Both the position numbers and the translations under genes were made by a program. Shown piece by piece: positions 1 through 11,066 of a DNA stretch of 64,000 bases (positions within the stretch are counted from its first letter, which is position 1; each line of letters opens with the position of its first letter). The DNA comes from Rhododendron vialii. Its lineage: Eukaryota > Streptophyta > Magnoliopsida > Ericales > Ericaceae. The DNA lies in the NCBI RefSeq assembly GCF_030253575.1, contig NC_080564.1:22530001-22594000 (forward strand), written 5' to 3'. The notes beneath the pieces were generated by a model. The model was not told the origin of the DNA and searched no databases. It saw nothing but the letters and a program-made list of their open reading frames with translations.

Positions 1-1057
1 GATGGTGTAGCCTGCACAGATGAGTTGTCATCAAGCACCTCATAGACGTGTTTATGTTAGGTTTTTGCTCTTCCATAGTTTCATTTGTCTTGATTCTCTT
101 GAAGTTTCCACATACATCAGTGAATTTAGTTTACAGTCAGCCAAGTTAGTTTTGGTTATGCACTCATTTTCGCTCAGTATCACTATCAATTAATGCTTTA
201 ATTTACAACTAAACACCAATGCAACAACACTAGCAGTACCCATGTAATCCTCAATCGTTGGAGGTATGGGCAGGGAAGGACCGGAGATAGACCTAATTTT
301 TTACAACATATGCACCAAGTGGTTGCTCTCAGAAAGTTTTAGTACATAGTGATGATTCTCTCTTTCAAAAAGAGTGGCCATTTCAAATGATTTTCTCTTG
401 GATAGCACTTGTACACTATCAATAAACAACACTTTCGATAGGAATTTCCTATTTAGGGAAGTGAGCTTAGGAACACTCAGAAAACAAAGGATTCTTAGCT
501 CCATTTCTACCAATCGTTTACCACTTCCTTGAGGAACCCACTTATTTGCGAACAGCCTATTGGGTCTTTTCTTTTCACTTCAAAAAAACTGTTCTTCACA
601 ATTGAAAACTCTTAAGGATATTGGCGGATGATTGCGTAGTATGTGCAGGGCGAAAGGAACAGGAGAATCAAATACTTTAGTACTATTATCTACATATTTC
701 AAAATTTGACCCTGGTTTTGCAAAGCACTTGATAATTTTTGGCAGATTCAAAAATGGATCAGAATATCTAACCAAGGATGAAATCATGTGAGACATTCCC
801 CATTAACCAAATAATTGTCACTAGGGATGTTTTTCCAATTAACCAATCCCCCCAACCCCTTCGGAAGATTCTCAAAAGCTCTCGGGTCTCATCGTATGAA
901 CCATTCCCACTATTTAGTTTTTGGAATGTGGATTCTTGGAGATAAAATATTAGTTGTCCGCTAGTGTAGAAGTTTTTTCCCTATCAACAATTGGGTGAAC
1001 CCATCTACTTAAATTCCTTGCCATTGAGTATGTGCAATCATTGCAATGTAAGTGATT

Positions 1058-1101
<44 letters not shown>

Positions 1102-1147
1102 GATGCACAGCTTTTTCATTGGAGAATGTGGACATCCTTTTCTGCAG
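1..1147. other. Upstream/intronic part of the MPB2C-like locus
   Basis: No exon can be supported here. The segment precedes the first recognisable MPB2C-like exon, which starts in phase 0 after a TTCTGCAG acceptor at 1147, so at least part of it should be intron. A short open stretch at 1-45 could be the end of an earlier exon, but nothing in it is diagnostic. A CT array lies near the right end. Confidence 0.4.
1061..1097. repeat. (CT)n microsatellite, about 37 bp
   Basis: Pure CT dinucleotide run about 50 nt upstream of the acceptor at 1147, within the presumed intron. It produces low-complexity Ser-Leu and Arg-Glu reading frames that are not genes. Confidence 0.95.
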
Positions 1148-1990
1148 GTTAAGTTGGCTGACAAACAGGCAGCACTAGAAAAATTACAGTGGGAAGCAAT
1201 GACTTCCAACAGGAAAGTGGAACTGCTACAAGAAGACCTAGATTCCACGCGAGGAGAGATTTCATCATTTATGTTGTTAGTTGAAGGCTTGGCAAAGAAT
1301 CCTTCGACCGTGTCCGCTGAAGATTATGATGTCGCACCATATTATTCTAGTCATCTCCATCAGGAAGTAAGCTCCTAGCCACCATCACTACATTCTTTAA
1401 TTTTTCTGTTTCTTTGGATAAGATAACTGTTATAGCTACTCATCAACTAAAAAGACATTACCGCACAAACACACATCTATTGCATTATAGTATGTTTTTA
1501 CATTTATCTTAATTTACTCGTATTAGCTTTTTTTTGATATTCTATGAATATAAAATATTGTATGAATCTGTTGCTACTGGAATTTTATCAAACCAATACT
1601 ATTTACATGGACTATGCCTATGGCTTATGTTTGACTTGACTCCGCAGAAAATATACAGCATAAAACTTGAAATGGATGGACTGGAATTTATTAGATGCAA
1701 TTAGCTGTTTTTCGAAGGTCATAGCAATTGATGTGTGTCAACCACCAATTCGTGGTTATGTGTTTTAGGTTGCTATACTATTGATTGGCTGAAAAACTAA
1801 GTGTTTGTTTGAACAGGATGATTGGGACGAGGCTGAGGTGCCGGAGATGGAGGAGGCCAGAGAAGCCTACATCGCTGCTGTTGCCACCGCAAGAGAAAAG
1901 CAAGATGAAGATTCTATTGCTGCTGCTGCCAGTGCAAGGATATATCTTCAGTCCTTTGTTTTCAGGGCTCATGGGAGGTCCCTAGTTTGA
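1148..1990 (+). CDS. MPB2C: MPB2C-like microtubule-binding protein, last two exons (partial)
   Basis: Two exons are visible: 1148-1366 (73 codons, phase 0 at both ends, acceptor CTGCAG, donor GTAAGC) and 1817-1990 (acceptor AACAG, stop TGA at 1988-1990). The first encodes an acidic coiled-coil segment (LADKQAALEKLQWEAMTSN, then EDLDSTRGEISSFMLL). The second starts DDWDEAEVPEMEEAREAYIA and ends with an Ala-rich helix (SIAAAASARIYLQSFVF). This pattern matches my recollection of the C-terminus of plant MPB2C, a protein first found as a binder of tobamovirus movement protein that associates with cortical microtubules and restricts movement-protein traffic. Earlier exons lie outside the window or were not recognised. 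Family assignment is from recognition, not alignment. Both visible exons are intact. Confidence 0.72.
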
Positions 1991-2523
1991 GAACGTACTT
2001 TAGTTTAGCTGGCTGCTGATTGTAGATGTGTGTTTATTGTTCACTAGTGAATGAACTCTTTGTTGTCCAGTTATTTATATAATGTGTTTCAGATATTTAG
2101 TGCAAAACTTATGTGTCAAGCTTTTCTCATGTGGGTTCATTATCGCTTTAAAATGTTAAGTACGAATGTAGGATGTGAGCCATATTCGGAACTGTTGACA
2201 CGCTTTTTCTCCAAGAAGCAGGAGAAACATAGCTCCAATGAGAGTCAGCGTGTGAGAGAATGGATGCCTTGTGGCGGGTGCAGGAGATATTGTGGGCGTG
2301 TCAGGAGCTAGACTGCTTCAAGTGTTGCAGGAGATATTGCGGGCGTATCAGGAGCTAGACTGCTCCAAGTGTTGATGGTGAATGTTGCACCTAATCTGAA
2401 TCTCCTTCAGGCATTGTGACTTCTTTTTCTTGCCTTAATGAAGAGAATTTCTAATCTAACAGGAAACTAACTAACAAAGTGTGAAGGAAATAAACTACTT
2501 GCATTGAATGGAAGAAGATAATA
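1991..2523. other. 3' flank of the MPB2C-like gene
   Basis: Probable 3' UTR and downstream DNA. The only structure seen is a 47-bp tandem duplication, listed separately. Small frames here show no family features. Confidence 0.5.
2280..2373. repeat. 47-bp tandem duplication
   Basis: Two adjacent 47-bp units (2280-2326 and 2327-2373) sharing GCAGGAGATATTG and CAGGAGCTAGACTGC, with three differences by eye. It lies 290 bp past the MPB2C-like stop codon. Confidence 0.9.
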
Positions 2524-2806
2524 CTCCCTTCATCCCTTTTTAAAAATTTAGTATTCTATTTTGGACTGTCATTTTATAAGTATTTTTTTTTGTAAAGTTA
2601 GTAGGTAAAAGTTGGTGTATTTTTCATTTTATTCTTAAAAGTAGATTCCATTTTAAAAAGTTAATGAGTAGAAGAGTAGTTATGATATTTTCAAAGAGGG
2701 TAAATAGGAAAAGTGGAGATAAAAGTTCATGTGAAAAGTGAAATGATTGTGTCTCTTTAATAAATTGGAATTACGAAGATGAACACTTAAAAAATGACGG
2801 AAGGAG
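2524..2806. mobile_element. Stowaway-type MITE, 283 bp
   Basis: Ends are CTCCCTTCATCC and, inverted, CTCCTTCCGTCA, matching the Stowaway terminus CTCCCTCCGT. A TA dinucleotide flanks each side (2522-2523, 2807-2808), the target duplication of Tc1/mariner elements. It is AT-rich and has no coding capacity. Confidence 0.8.
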
Positions 2807-2921
2807 TAAAAAATAACTAACTACTTGGATTGGTTCTTCTACCTAGATAGGATAGGATGATATTAATTAAACTAAAATCAAAAGCCATGAGAGGCTTGAA
2901 ATAGATTCTAAGATATTTTTT

Positions 2922-3244
2922 GGGGCGACTATTCGTAGCCCCGTATTTTCTCCCTTAGCCCACTACAGTTCGGTAAACGGTTGTTGAAAATCATACATAA
3001 CATTTCGGTAAATAGTTGTTAAAAACAAGATTATATTCCGGTAACTACATGTCGAAAATATATTCAACCTTCGGTAAACAACTGCTGAACATACATTTTC
3101 GGTAAATAGCTGTTGAAAAAAATATTATATTTCGGTAATTGTATGCTGAAAATGTATTTCAATTTCGGTAACTAACTATCGAGTATAATTGGAAATTTTT
3201 AACAGGCTAAGGGAGAAAATACGGGGCTGCGAATAGTCGCCCCC
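2922..3244. mobile_element. Inverted-repeat element with internal 33-bp repeats
   Basis: Terminal inverted repeats of 39 bp (2922-2960 and 3206-3244), one mismatch, start GGGGCGACTATTCG. Between them lie about seven degenerate units of roughly 33 bp, each opening TTCGGTAA or TCCGGTAA (first at about 2969, last at about 3165). No target duplication is clear and there is no ORF. The superfamily is undetermined. Confidence 0.8.
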
Positions 3245-4565
3245 TATTTTTTTTTGAACAGCTAGATTTTAAGATATATAATTATATATGGCTGCTGTGA
3301 GCTTTTGGTGCAAGGAGCCGTGCGAAATCAACTAAGCTTCATATTTACAGGCACCATTCTCCTTGAGTGGGCTGAGAAAACATTGGACCCCATGATGCAC
3401 ATTTCCTGCCACTTTCTAAAGAAGTTCTCCTAAGCTGTCATGTGTCCATTTGACCAAGTCCATCCTCTTTATTTGCTACCAAAGATGAACCTTGAGCTGC
3501 CAAGTAACTTCCTTCAACCATATATTGTTAGCGGGTGGGATCATTTATTTTTCCATGATCATAACTAAAATATATTAATTCATGATCATAACTAAAATAT
3601 AGTATTAATTTCCTAAACATAGGAATTAATATAGGAAAACAGCCCCGAAATATCTCCTGCACATGTCCCGTGTTCTCCTCTTTTTGTGTAACTTTCTCCA
3701 ATTGCTCAACATGATCTAGAAAATGGACCCACTATAGATCCCCATTATTTCAACCACTTTCCTTAATTTAACTTTTAAGCCCCATGAATTTAAAAGCAGT
3801 TATAGATATTCTCTCACATACTTCAGGAGATATCTGTTTTCATGAGGTATCATGGCAGGAGAAATCATGTTGACATGGCAACAGGCAGGTATCTGTGTAA
3901 AGAGATATATCTGATATCTGTTTCCAGAAGGTTAAGGTATTGTGCTGCTGCTATGATATGGAGGTATCTGTGTCAGGAAATATCAGGATGTATATCCACA
4001 TAAATTCCTTACTTTCTTGGACGGATCTCCTTGATAGGAATAGGAGAGGTCCAAATGTGGCCCAAACAGGAACTAATGCGGTTTTGCAATCACAACAATT
4101 TCTATCGAAATGCAATCTGATTAATGTTAGCATTAGAGTTGAAGTAGTACCTAGAATAGAACAGAGCACTTTTACCGTTTCGTGTCGTTTTTATGAATAG
4201 AGAAAAACTAATCTGGAAAACTTGTGCAATCTGTATGGGAAACAGTTTAAGTATCTCTCTTTCGTTTCAGTTTTCAAGCCTAGTTGGGTATGGGGAACAG
4301 AACCCCTAGTAAATTAGTAATATTGTTTTTATGAATTTTCACAAACTTTTGCGCATGTGTATACATTTGAAAAGAATAATTGCTTTTGAACGTTCTTTTA
4401 TGAAAACGTGAAAAATTAAAATGTTAAAAAGTTATTTTAAAAAATGAGAAAAAAAACTATAGCGAGTAGACCTGCGAAAAAATCGAATATTTACCTTACA
4501 AAATGATATACCGATAGTTATAAGACATAGGTATTCGAAAATCGAAATCGAACCCGCTAAAATAA
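3245..4565. other. Intergenic, no gene recognised
   Basis: AT-rich intergenic DNA. The only structure noted is a short direct repeat of CATGATCATAACTAAAATAT near 3555 and 3583. Frames at 3940-4200 have no recognisable family. Confidence 0.5.
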
Positions 4566-4990
4566 CAAAAATGCTACTCACACAACAACTCACACCACTG
4601 CTGACGTCAGCTCAAAATGACGTTGTTTTGAAGAAAAAAAAAAAGCGCGCAGGTCGCAAACAACAGGGACGCTTTCCCCTTCTCGTTCCCTCAATCAAAA
4701 AACAAACCACAGAAGCGAGGGAGGGGCTCCCACCACCACTACCATCGGCGACCACCATAACCCAACCCCAGCTGCTCCCCCATCACCGGCGACCGCCACC
4801 ACCACCGGCTTCTGGGCACCCCGACGTTGTCCACGACGAAGGTCTCTCTCTCCCTTTCTCTTCTTGTTTCAGATAGATAGATTACCCCCACTATTTACTC
4901 CTCATCCTCATCAATTAGAGGGTTTCAATTTGAGAAACCCTAAACTGTTGTGCTGCAAAAAAAAAAAAACCTAATTCGAAAATTTGAGAA
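4566..4990. repeat. Left inverted arm of the 6.2-kb element
   Basis: GC-rich, Pro/CCACC-rich arm ending in a short CT tract and AAACCCTAA-type sequence. It corresponds in reverse complement to about 10260-10743. The right arm has an extra stretch of about 14 bp near its tip and a longer GA array. Open frames in the arms are proline- and histidine-rich composition artefacts. Confidence 0.7.
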
Positions 4991-5569
4991 ACCCCTAATT
5001 CGAAAATATGAGAAACCCTAAATTGGAGTTGTTAACCCCCAGAATAGTGGTTTAATGTGTTGATAATCTTTGTAAATTGATACTGTACCATTTTGTCGGT
5101 CTATATGAATGATTTGCAAGAACTTGTACATTTAGACCAAACCACAGTTAGTGGCTTGGGGTATTCGTTCTCTTTAGGATTTTGGTTGTTCTAAGGAAGA
5201 ATATTTGTTGTTCGTTTTCTTTAGGATTTAGATTTCGACCCTTATCACCTATGCATGCATGCCTTTTGATTCAAAAAAATTTTGCATGGTTGTTTCTGAT
5301 TTGCACAATGTGGTGGTGACTGTGTTTACTTGCTATTTGTTTGGATATGCTGCATTCAGAACATTGTTTAACCATGTCCTGTTATGGATTTTTAGAGCAC
5401 CTTTCTAAGTTCACATACGTTTTTAATCCACTCGGGAACTACTAAACATGATCTCCTTTTATGCCAATAAGATATTTCATTTTGTTCTCTAATCTTTCTG
5501 GTTCATCTGGTACTACAATAATTGATAGTTCTCTAATTCTTGAGGTTTTGACTTTATTGCACATCTTAG

Positions 5570-7926
5570 ATTTTGGCAGATGCTATGGGACTTGGGAAGA
5601 CAATAATGACCATAGCTCTCCTTCTTGCTCATTCAAAAAGAGGTGGATCATTAGATAGTCCTTCCACGAGTAGAGCCTTCAAGGAAAATAGCAATACCGA
5701 TGGTATTTTAGATGAATCTCCAACTTTTCTGAGTAAAGAAACAAAATTTTCTGGTTTTGATAACCTTGTGAAGCGAAAGAACTCCCTTATCGGTGGTGGC
5801 AATCTGATTGCATGTCCCATGATGCTTCTGGGCCAGTGGAAGGTGCACATACTTCATTTTGACATTCCTTTTTAACTTTTTCCACGACACCCTGAAATGG
5901 ATGTGTCAAGATTACAGTGAGATGGTTTTCATTCGGAAGTCTGATATTTTATTTCTTGTTGTCTATTGATAGGTAGATGTGGGCTTCCCGCCCGGCGCGA
6001 TCAAAGAGTCGCTATCCGGATTTTTGAGATGGATGATCCGAGAAACCGAGAGATTGTTTGAGAGAAAAAAGGCTTTGGTCTAGCGAAAACGTCAAGATTT
6101 TGGATCCGGGAGCCACGTTACGAGCGAGGAAGGTTTTGTTGAAAAAGCACCCCACTCGCCCGGTAAAAACCGGTCTCTACTAAGCATTTAAAATGGGGGA
6201 GTTAATATCATTTGAAAAACTTAACTTTGAAACATGTACGGGAAAGGGACACGGGATTAAATATAACATATTGGCGTGCTTGTGGTGCAAACTGTACAGT
6301 ATGAAATGGATGAGCAATGTACATAAAATGAAATAACAGCATTACAGCAGTTCGCCAATATCATGTGAAACACTGCACGACGACTCGAATACGTCGCACT
6401 GTGTAACTAAAACATCGTGCGGTGCACCCGTCTACACATTCAAGTATCAGTTCGCTTTTACATGACAAAACAAACCATAGGTCCGTAAAATAGTTTTTTA
6501 GATTTCCCGAATCTCTGAAAAATGATTTACGAGACCCTTTTGTTCATTTTCTCATGTAAAGCAATGTTAAAAGCTCTTTGAAATGTTAAAAGATTTAATA
6601 AAATAAAAAAAATAACTTTTAACATGAAACTTGACTACGGAATGTACCCACACAAAAAAGTAATAAACAAATTAAACATAATAACATAAGAAGGAGTATG
6701 TACAAGAAACAAAATAATGCATGGTATAATACACTACGTCGTGCGGTGTTGTAAAATGCCGCACGATATAGCGTATCCAGTGCATAAATTATTTTTTTGT
6801 GCTTTTTGAATATAAAGCTCGTTTGAGACCCAAACTCAGTATAGAAAGACCGAGAATGACTTCGATCGACTCCCCTCAAAGCTAAACGTGGTTTAGCCGA
6901 AGGAATTTATACCTTTGGATCGAAGCTTGGATGTGCTTGAAGATGGAGGAATGGAAGTTGATTTGGACTTGAAATACTTGAATGGTGATTGAAGGATGTG
7001 AGGTTGTTTGGATGCTTTGAGGTGGAGGTCCACCTAAGTCAGTAGTTTACTGAACTTAAGAGGAGAAGAAGAATGAGGATATTTTTAGAGAGAGAGAGTG
7101 AGAGTCTAGAAAATGACAAAGTAACTTTATTTAGAGTTGAAGGGGTATTTCTCCACTAGAGGGGGGGTGTATTTATAGGCAAGAGAGCCAAAGATGAACA
7201 CTACAAAGAGGGAAGGTGGCTTCTAGGCCGAATAAAATTTATTCTCTGCACCTGCAAGCGTGGCCGATAACTTTCTGCAACTGTCAGAACTTTTTCCAAA
7301 ACGTCGTGCGACACAATGAGAAATGCTGTGCTGCATATTGAAATCCCGTGCGGTGGAGTAATTTTTTGAAATTTTCTGAAATGCCGCGCGGTTTTTCAAG
7401 ACAGCTCAGCACACTGAATTTCGCGGGGGCGCTCCGGACACTCCCGAACTCGGATTTGGGCGTGGTTCGAAGCGTTGGAAAGCTTGTCAAGTTCTCTTTC
7501 TAACCCAATTAGTTTCATTCAAAGATGTTTTATACATTGAAATATTTGACCATTTTACTATCAGTGCGTCATGGAAAAAGTTGTTTTTGACTAAGCAAAC
7601 GCATTTTTCTCTTTGCAATTGAACCGGGGGCCACCATATATGTTTGGAAAAGTGATTTTCTTGAAGTTTAGAGAAGGAGTAACAAAGGAGCATCATCCAT
7701 GTCTCGAAGGTATATTTTTCCTTATTTCATCATCGGGGAACTTAAAGATTATTCGGAGGCCCAGATTGGAGTGTCTACAACAGAGATTGAAACTCATGCA
7801 CAGCTTGGGTCTTTGTTGGTCTATATTCATTATGGACAAAGAAGACCAAAGGATGCAACAATTCTTGCTTAGAATGATGTTGTACTAACCACCTATGGAG
7901 TTCTAGCCTCAGAATTTTTAGCAGAG
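5570..7926 (+). pseudogene. RAD5A: RAD5A-like SNF2 ATPase fragment, two exons
   Basis: Exon 1 is 5570-5842 (91 codons, acceptor TTAG, donor GTGCAC). It starts ILADAMGLGKTIMTIALLLA, the Walker A region of SNF2 helicases, and ends GGGNLIACPMMLLGQWK as in plant RAD5A/HLTF-type ATPases. Exon 2 (about 7783-7926) continues with IETHAQLGSLLVYIHYGQ and NDVVLTTYGVLASEF, the next conserved block, but carries an in-frame TAG at 7870-7872. RAD5A acts in error-free post-replication repair. Only these two adjacent exons are present; the intron is swollen to 1.9 kb by a retrotransposon remnant. Interpreted as a captured, non-functional duplicate. Confidence 0.75.
5975..7505 (-). mobile_element. LTR-retrotransposon remnant inside the RAD5A-like intron
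   Basis: The segment is foreign to the intron. It holds a TATAAATA box on - (7170-7177) and a cluster of CGTGCGG/CCGCACG-like motifs (about 6415, 6738, 7303, 7347, 7382), a layout like that of the LTR near 62 kb. Sequence at about 5985-6180 resembles leader regions of plant gypsy elements. Boundaries and coding sequence were not found. Confidence 0.4.
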
Positions 7927-8089
7927 GTACTTGAGAAATCTTGTTTTGTGTTTTTAGAGAAATCTCTCAGCAAAATCCTGCTCAAGTAGCATGGAACCAC
8001 CGAAAGGACTCGAGGAGAAAGAACTGTTAGTGCTCGCAGCAAACAAAGAAACTTGGACCCAATTTCCCTAAATACGGATGCTTGGAGCC
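7927..8089. other. Spacer between the RAD5A-like exon and the hairpin
   Basis: Nothing recognised. It may include more degraded sequence from the captured gene. Confidence 0.3.
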
Positions 8090-9000
8090 TGCAAAGCTGC
8101 ATCGACTAAGATGATTCATGAGTTTAAATAGAGAGATATCAGCACAGAGATGACTCCGCTTGGCAGTTCAACAGCTTTTAGATGCCACATGCCGTTGAAA
8201 GAGATTAAAGCTATTCAAGTGAATCAAAGGCCAAGAAAATGATCAATTGTTGTAATTTGAAATATAAAGTTGTAATTTGTTGGAATATCAAGTTGTAGCT
8301 TCAAGTTTTAGTTTTGCAAAATCTAACTTCAATTGTAGCCTATGAATGTGGCTTGTGAATGGTGATTTAGAATGAGAAATGCCCGGCATGGGCTTCTGCG
8401 TAACCTCATGTTATTTCTATTGTTGTTATTGTTGTACTGATTAAGACGTGAGACGTCGGGCTAGGACCGAAAAACAGAGAAGACTATACCGAAATTTTTT
8501 TAGAACCAAATACACTAGTATGATTCTATAATAAAATATCATGATCTCAACATAAAACAGGAGCAAAAAGAATACAAACAACCAATTTGACATTCTAATA
8601 TGCCTATGTCCATTTCCATTAGTCAAAAACAATAACCCATCGTCAACAACTAAAGTGGCGCAATTTTATGAACAAAAGTAGAATGCATCTAATTAAAGAA
8701 GTCAACTTGAAACAGAAATCTCCAAAACATCTACTTCATGAAAGGTCATTACAAGGACACAAAAGGGGACACAGGACACAGGACACGATATAAAGCTACA
8801 ACTTGATATTCTAACAAATTACAACTTCATATTCCAAATTAGAATTGATCATTTTCTTGGCATTTGATTCACTTGAATAGCTTCAATCTCTTTCAACGGC
8901 TTGTGGCATCTCAAAGTTGTTGAATTGCCAAGCGGAGTCATCTCTATGCCGATATCTCTCTATTTAAACTCATGAATCATCTTGGTCGCTGCAGATTTTT
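8090..9000. repeat. Long imperfect inverted repeat (arms about 210 bp)
   Basis: About 8090-8306 reads in reverse complement as about 8791-9000. Shared landmarks include GATGATTCATGAGTTTAAAT, GATGACTCCGCTTGGCA and AAGAAAATGATCAATT. The arms are roughly 90% identical by eye and separated by about 480 bp. A read-through transcript could fold into a long hairpin. Confidence 0.85.
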
Positions 9001-10259
9001 CCAAACAAAAACTCTTCTTGGGTAGGAATAAGCAATGGCTACTCTGGCTCGGGTGTGAAATTCCAAAGTGAATCCAAAATAATAAAATAGTCTATCATCT
9101 TTTCAACTTCACACAATGACCGTATCTTACATGAGTAATTGGATGCATGTAATCAAGCTACCCTCCCAATCTTCCAACTAGAACTTGAGAATAACAATGG
9201 GCAATAAAGAAAACACCAAAATTACTAGGAATAAAACCACATGACAGCAGAGTAAAAATCCCTCCATTGCTTACATTTTGGGAGTTCGGCTGCATGTAGG
9301 CAGGTCCTGCAGGTCCTGCTTGGATAGAGTGATGCTAAGTAACGTATCGGGCTGGCAGTGTCCTGCTCCCCACATGTCCAATTATCTGTAGAAGGAAAAG
9401 AAAATCCACTAAGAAAGTTCCCTATGAGGTGATAGTATTGCTTCACACTTATCACAAAAAAATTACTTCTCTTTTATGCATAAAAATTGGTTGTGTAGAC
9501 TTTACTTCTCCCTTTTGTAAGTGAAGAAAGAGAGCATTACAAGTGTACTAGTAGGGAAAATCCATGAAGCAGATTTGTCGTACAGGCACTAAATCTCGAA
9601 CAAGCTAAAGAATCTAAAGGGATGCATAGTAAGGTGGCTATGAATAGGTCCTCCACCGGTTCAACAACTACAGGGCCAACTGCTAGATAAACGGAGTAAA
9701 GGTAGCCCGGAGAACCTTATTGTTGCTTTGACTATGGAGCGGGAGGGGATGCCACGGGATTTGCTTCTAGCTAAATGAAGTTAATGAAGTCAACCTGATC
9801 TCCTACGATACTAATAGAAGTAAAGAAATAGGAATGCATGAAAACTACCATCAGTTGCATTCTCCTGCTTAGCTTGCTCACCTTGCCAATCATTTAGTTG
9901 ACAATTGTTTAGCGACTCTTCCAGCAACGTTTAAATAGAAAGGATTTTGAGGTTGCTTCTCGCGTGAAACAAGCTTCTAGAATTTTAGATTACAGCTTAT
10001 AAGAACATGGAGGTAATTTCTTGCTTTCCTTATGGAGTAAGTGTTAATGTGCGTCTATTGGTATCCTCGTATCACTTATGAGAGCCATTGATAATGCTAG
10101 CATGATTCCAAAACAAATTGATAAGAGGATTTTCCAATTGCATGCCACCAATATTGTCTTCCACTATACCAAAATCATCAAGCACGGTCTTCAACCATAT
10201 CTCGATATTAAACAGCCATCCAAAATATAAACTCTCACTATCAGAAAAAATGAAACTTT
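9001..10259. other. Interior of the 6.2-kb element, no gene recognised
   Basis: AT-rich sequence between the hairpin and the right arm, without recognisable coding or terminal-repeat structure. Confidence 0.4.
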
Positions 10260-10362
10260 AATTTTCGAATTGAAGCCCTAATTTCGAATTAGTGTTTTTT
10301 TTTTCAGCAACTTAATTTAGGGGTTTTTTTTCCAGCAACTCAACAACTCAATTAAGGATACT

Positions 10363-10413
<51 letters not shown>

Positions 10414-10743
10414 TCGTGGTGGGGCAACGTCGGACTGCCCAGAAGTCGGTGGTGGTGGTGTTCGCCGGTGGTAGGGAGCGCTGGGGTTGGATTCTGGTGG
10501 TGGAGGTGGGAACCGTGGTCGCTGGTGGAGGTGGGAAGCATTGTCATCGGTGGTGGTGGTGGCCCCCTCTCTCGATATCCTCTTCTCTGATTGTGAATGT
10601 GGGGAGCGAAGGGAAGGGAAAGAGGAAACCGGGAAAGTGCGACATGTTTTCTTTTTTTTTTAGCAAAACGATGTCGTTTTTTCGATGACATCAGCGGTTG
10701 TGTGAGTTGTTGTGTGGGAGATGTTGTGTGAGTAGCATTTTTG
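10260..10743. repeat. Right inverted arm of the 6.2-kb element
   Basis: Inverted counterpart of the left arm at 4566-4990. It contains a (GA)n run at about 10369-10410 and ends in GTGAGTAGCATTTTTG. The frame at 10317-10766 is a by-product of this composition. Confidence 0.7.
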
Positions 10744-11022
10744 CAAAATAATGACAGCTGCCGCATCTAACAAAACCAGTTTCTTGGAGCGTTTCATCTT
10801 CTCCCTTTATCTTCTTAATTTTCAACTATTTTCTAGCAAGATTTACCTAACCATGAACTGTGATGATCAAAAAACTCTCAGCTACCAAACATACATAAAG
10901 AGGGCACTTGAAACAGGATTAACAGAGGTAGGTAGTTTTGTGTTAAAACAGAGTCTGATTGTATCAACAGGCTACTTCATGTTCTGTTGGTTCAATCTTC
11001 AACGCAAGAAAATACATCAATC

Positions 11023-11023
<1 letters not shown>

Positions 11024-11058
<35 letters not shown>
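11024..11058. repeat. (GA)n microsatellite beside the BASL-like stop codon
   Basis: 35-bp GA run, 8 bp beyond the BASL-like stop (11067-11069 on -), so it lies in that gene's 3' UTR as CT on the sense strand. Confidence 0.95.
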
Positions 11059-11061
<3 letters not shown>

Positions 11062-11066
11062 GACTT

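Larger units (their letters stand above)
4566..10743. mobile_element. 6.2-kb long-inverted-end element carrying RAD5A exons (Pack-type)
   Basis: The left end begins at 4566 and the right end closes at 10743 with the same inverted sequence (AAAATGCTACTCACACAAC just inside each end). Homology continues inward for several hundred bases: the arm near 4571-4990 on + is matched on - by about 10260-10743, including the stretch ending TTCTGGGCA before CGACGTTG and the following CT tract. Flanks are TAAAATAA on the left and CAAAATAA on the right, a 7/8 match that may be an 8-bp target duplication but is AT-rich. No transposase was recognised. Cargo includes two exons of a SNF2 helicase, an LTR-element remnant and a hairpin. 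Superfamily (MULE or hAT) is undetermined. Confidence 0.65.

Noticed and set aside
4571..4876. Proline-rich 101-codon frame
   Set aside because: It lies in the inverted arm of the 6.2-kb element; its counterpart on - in the other arm is also open only because of composition.
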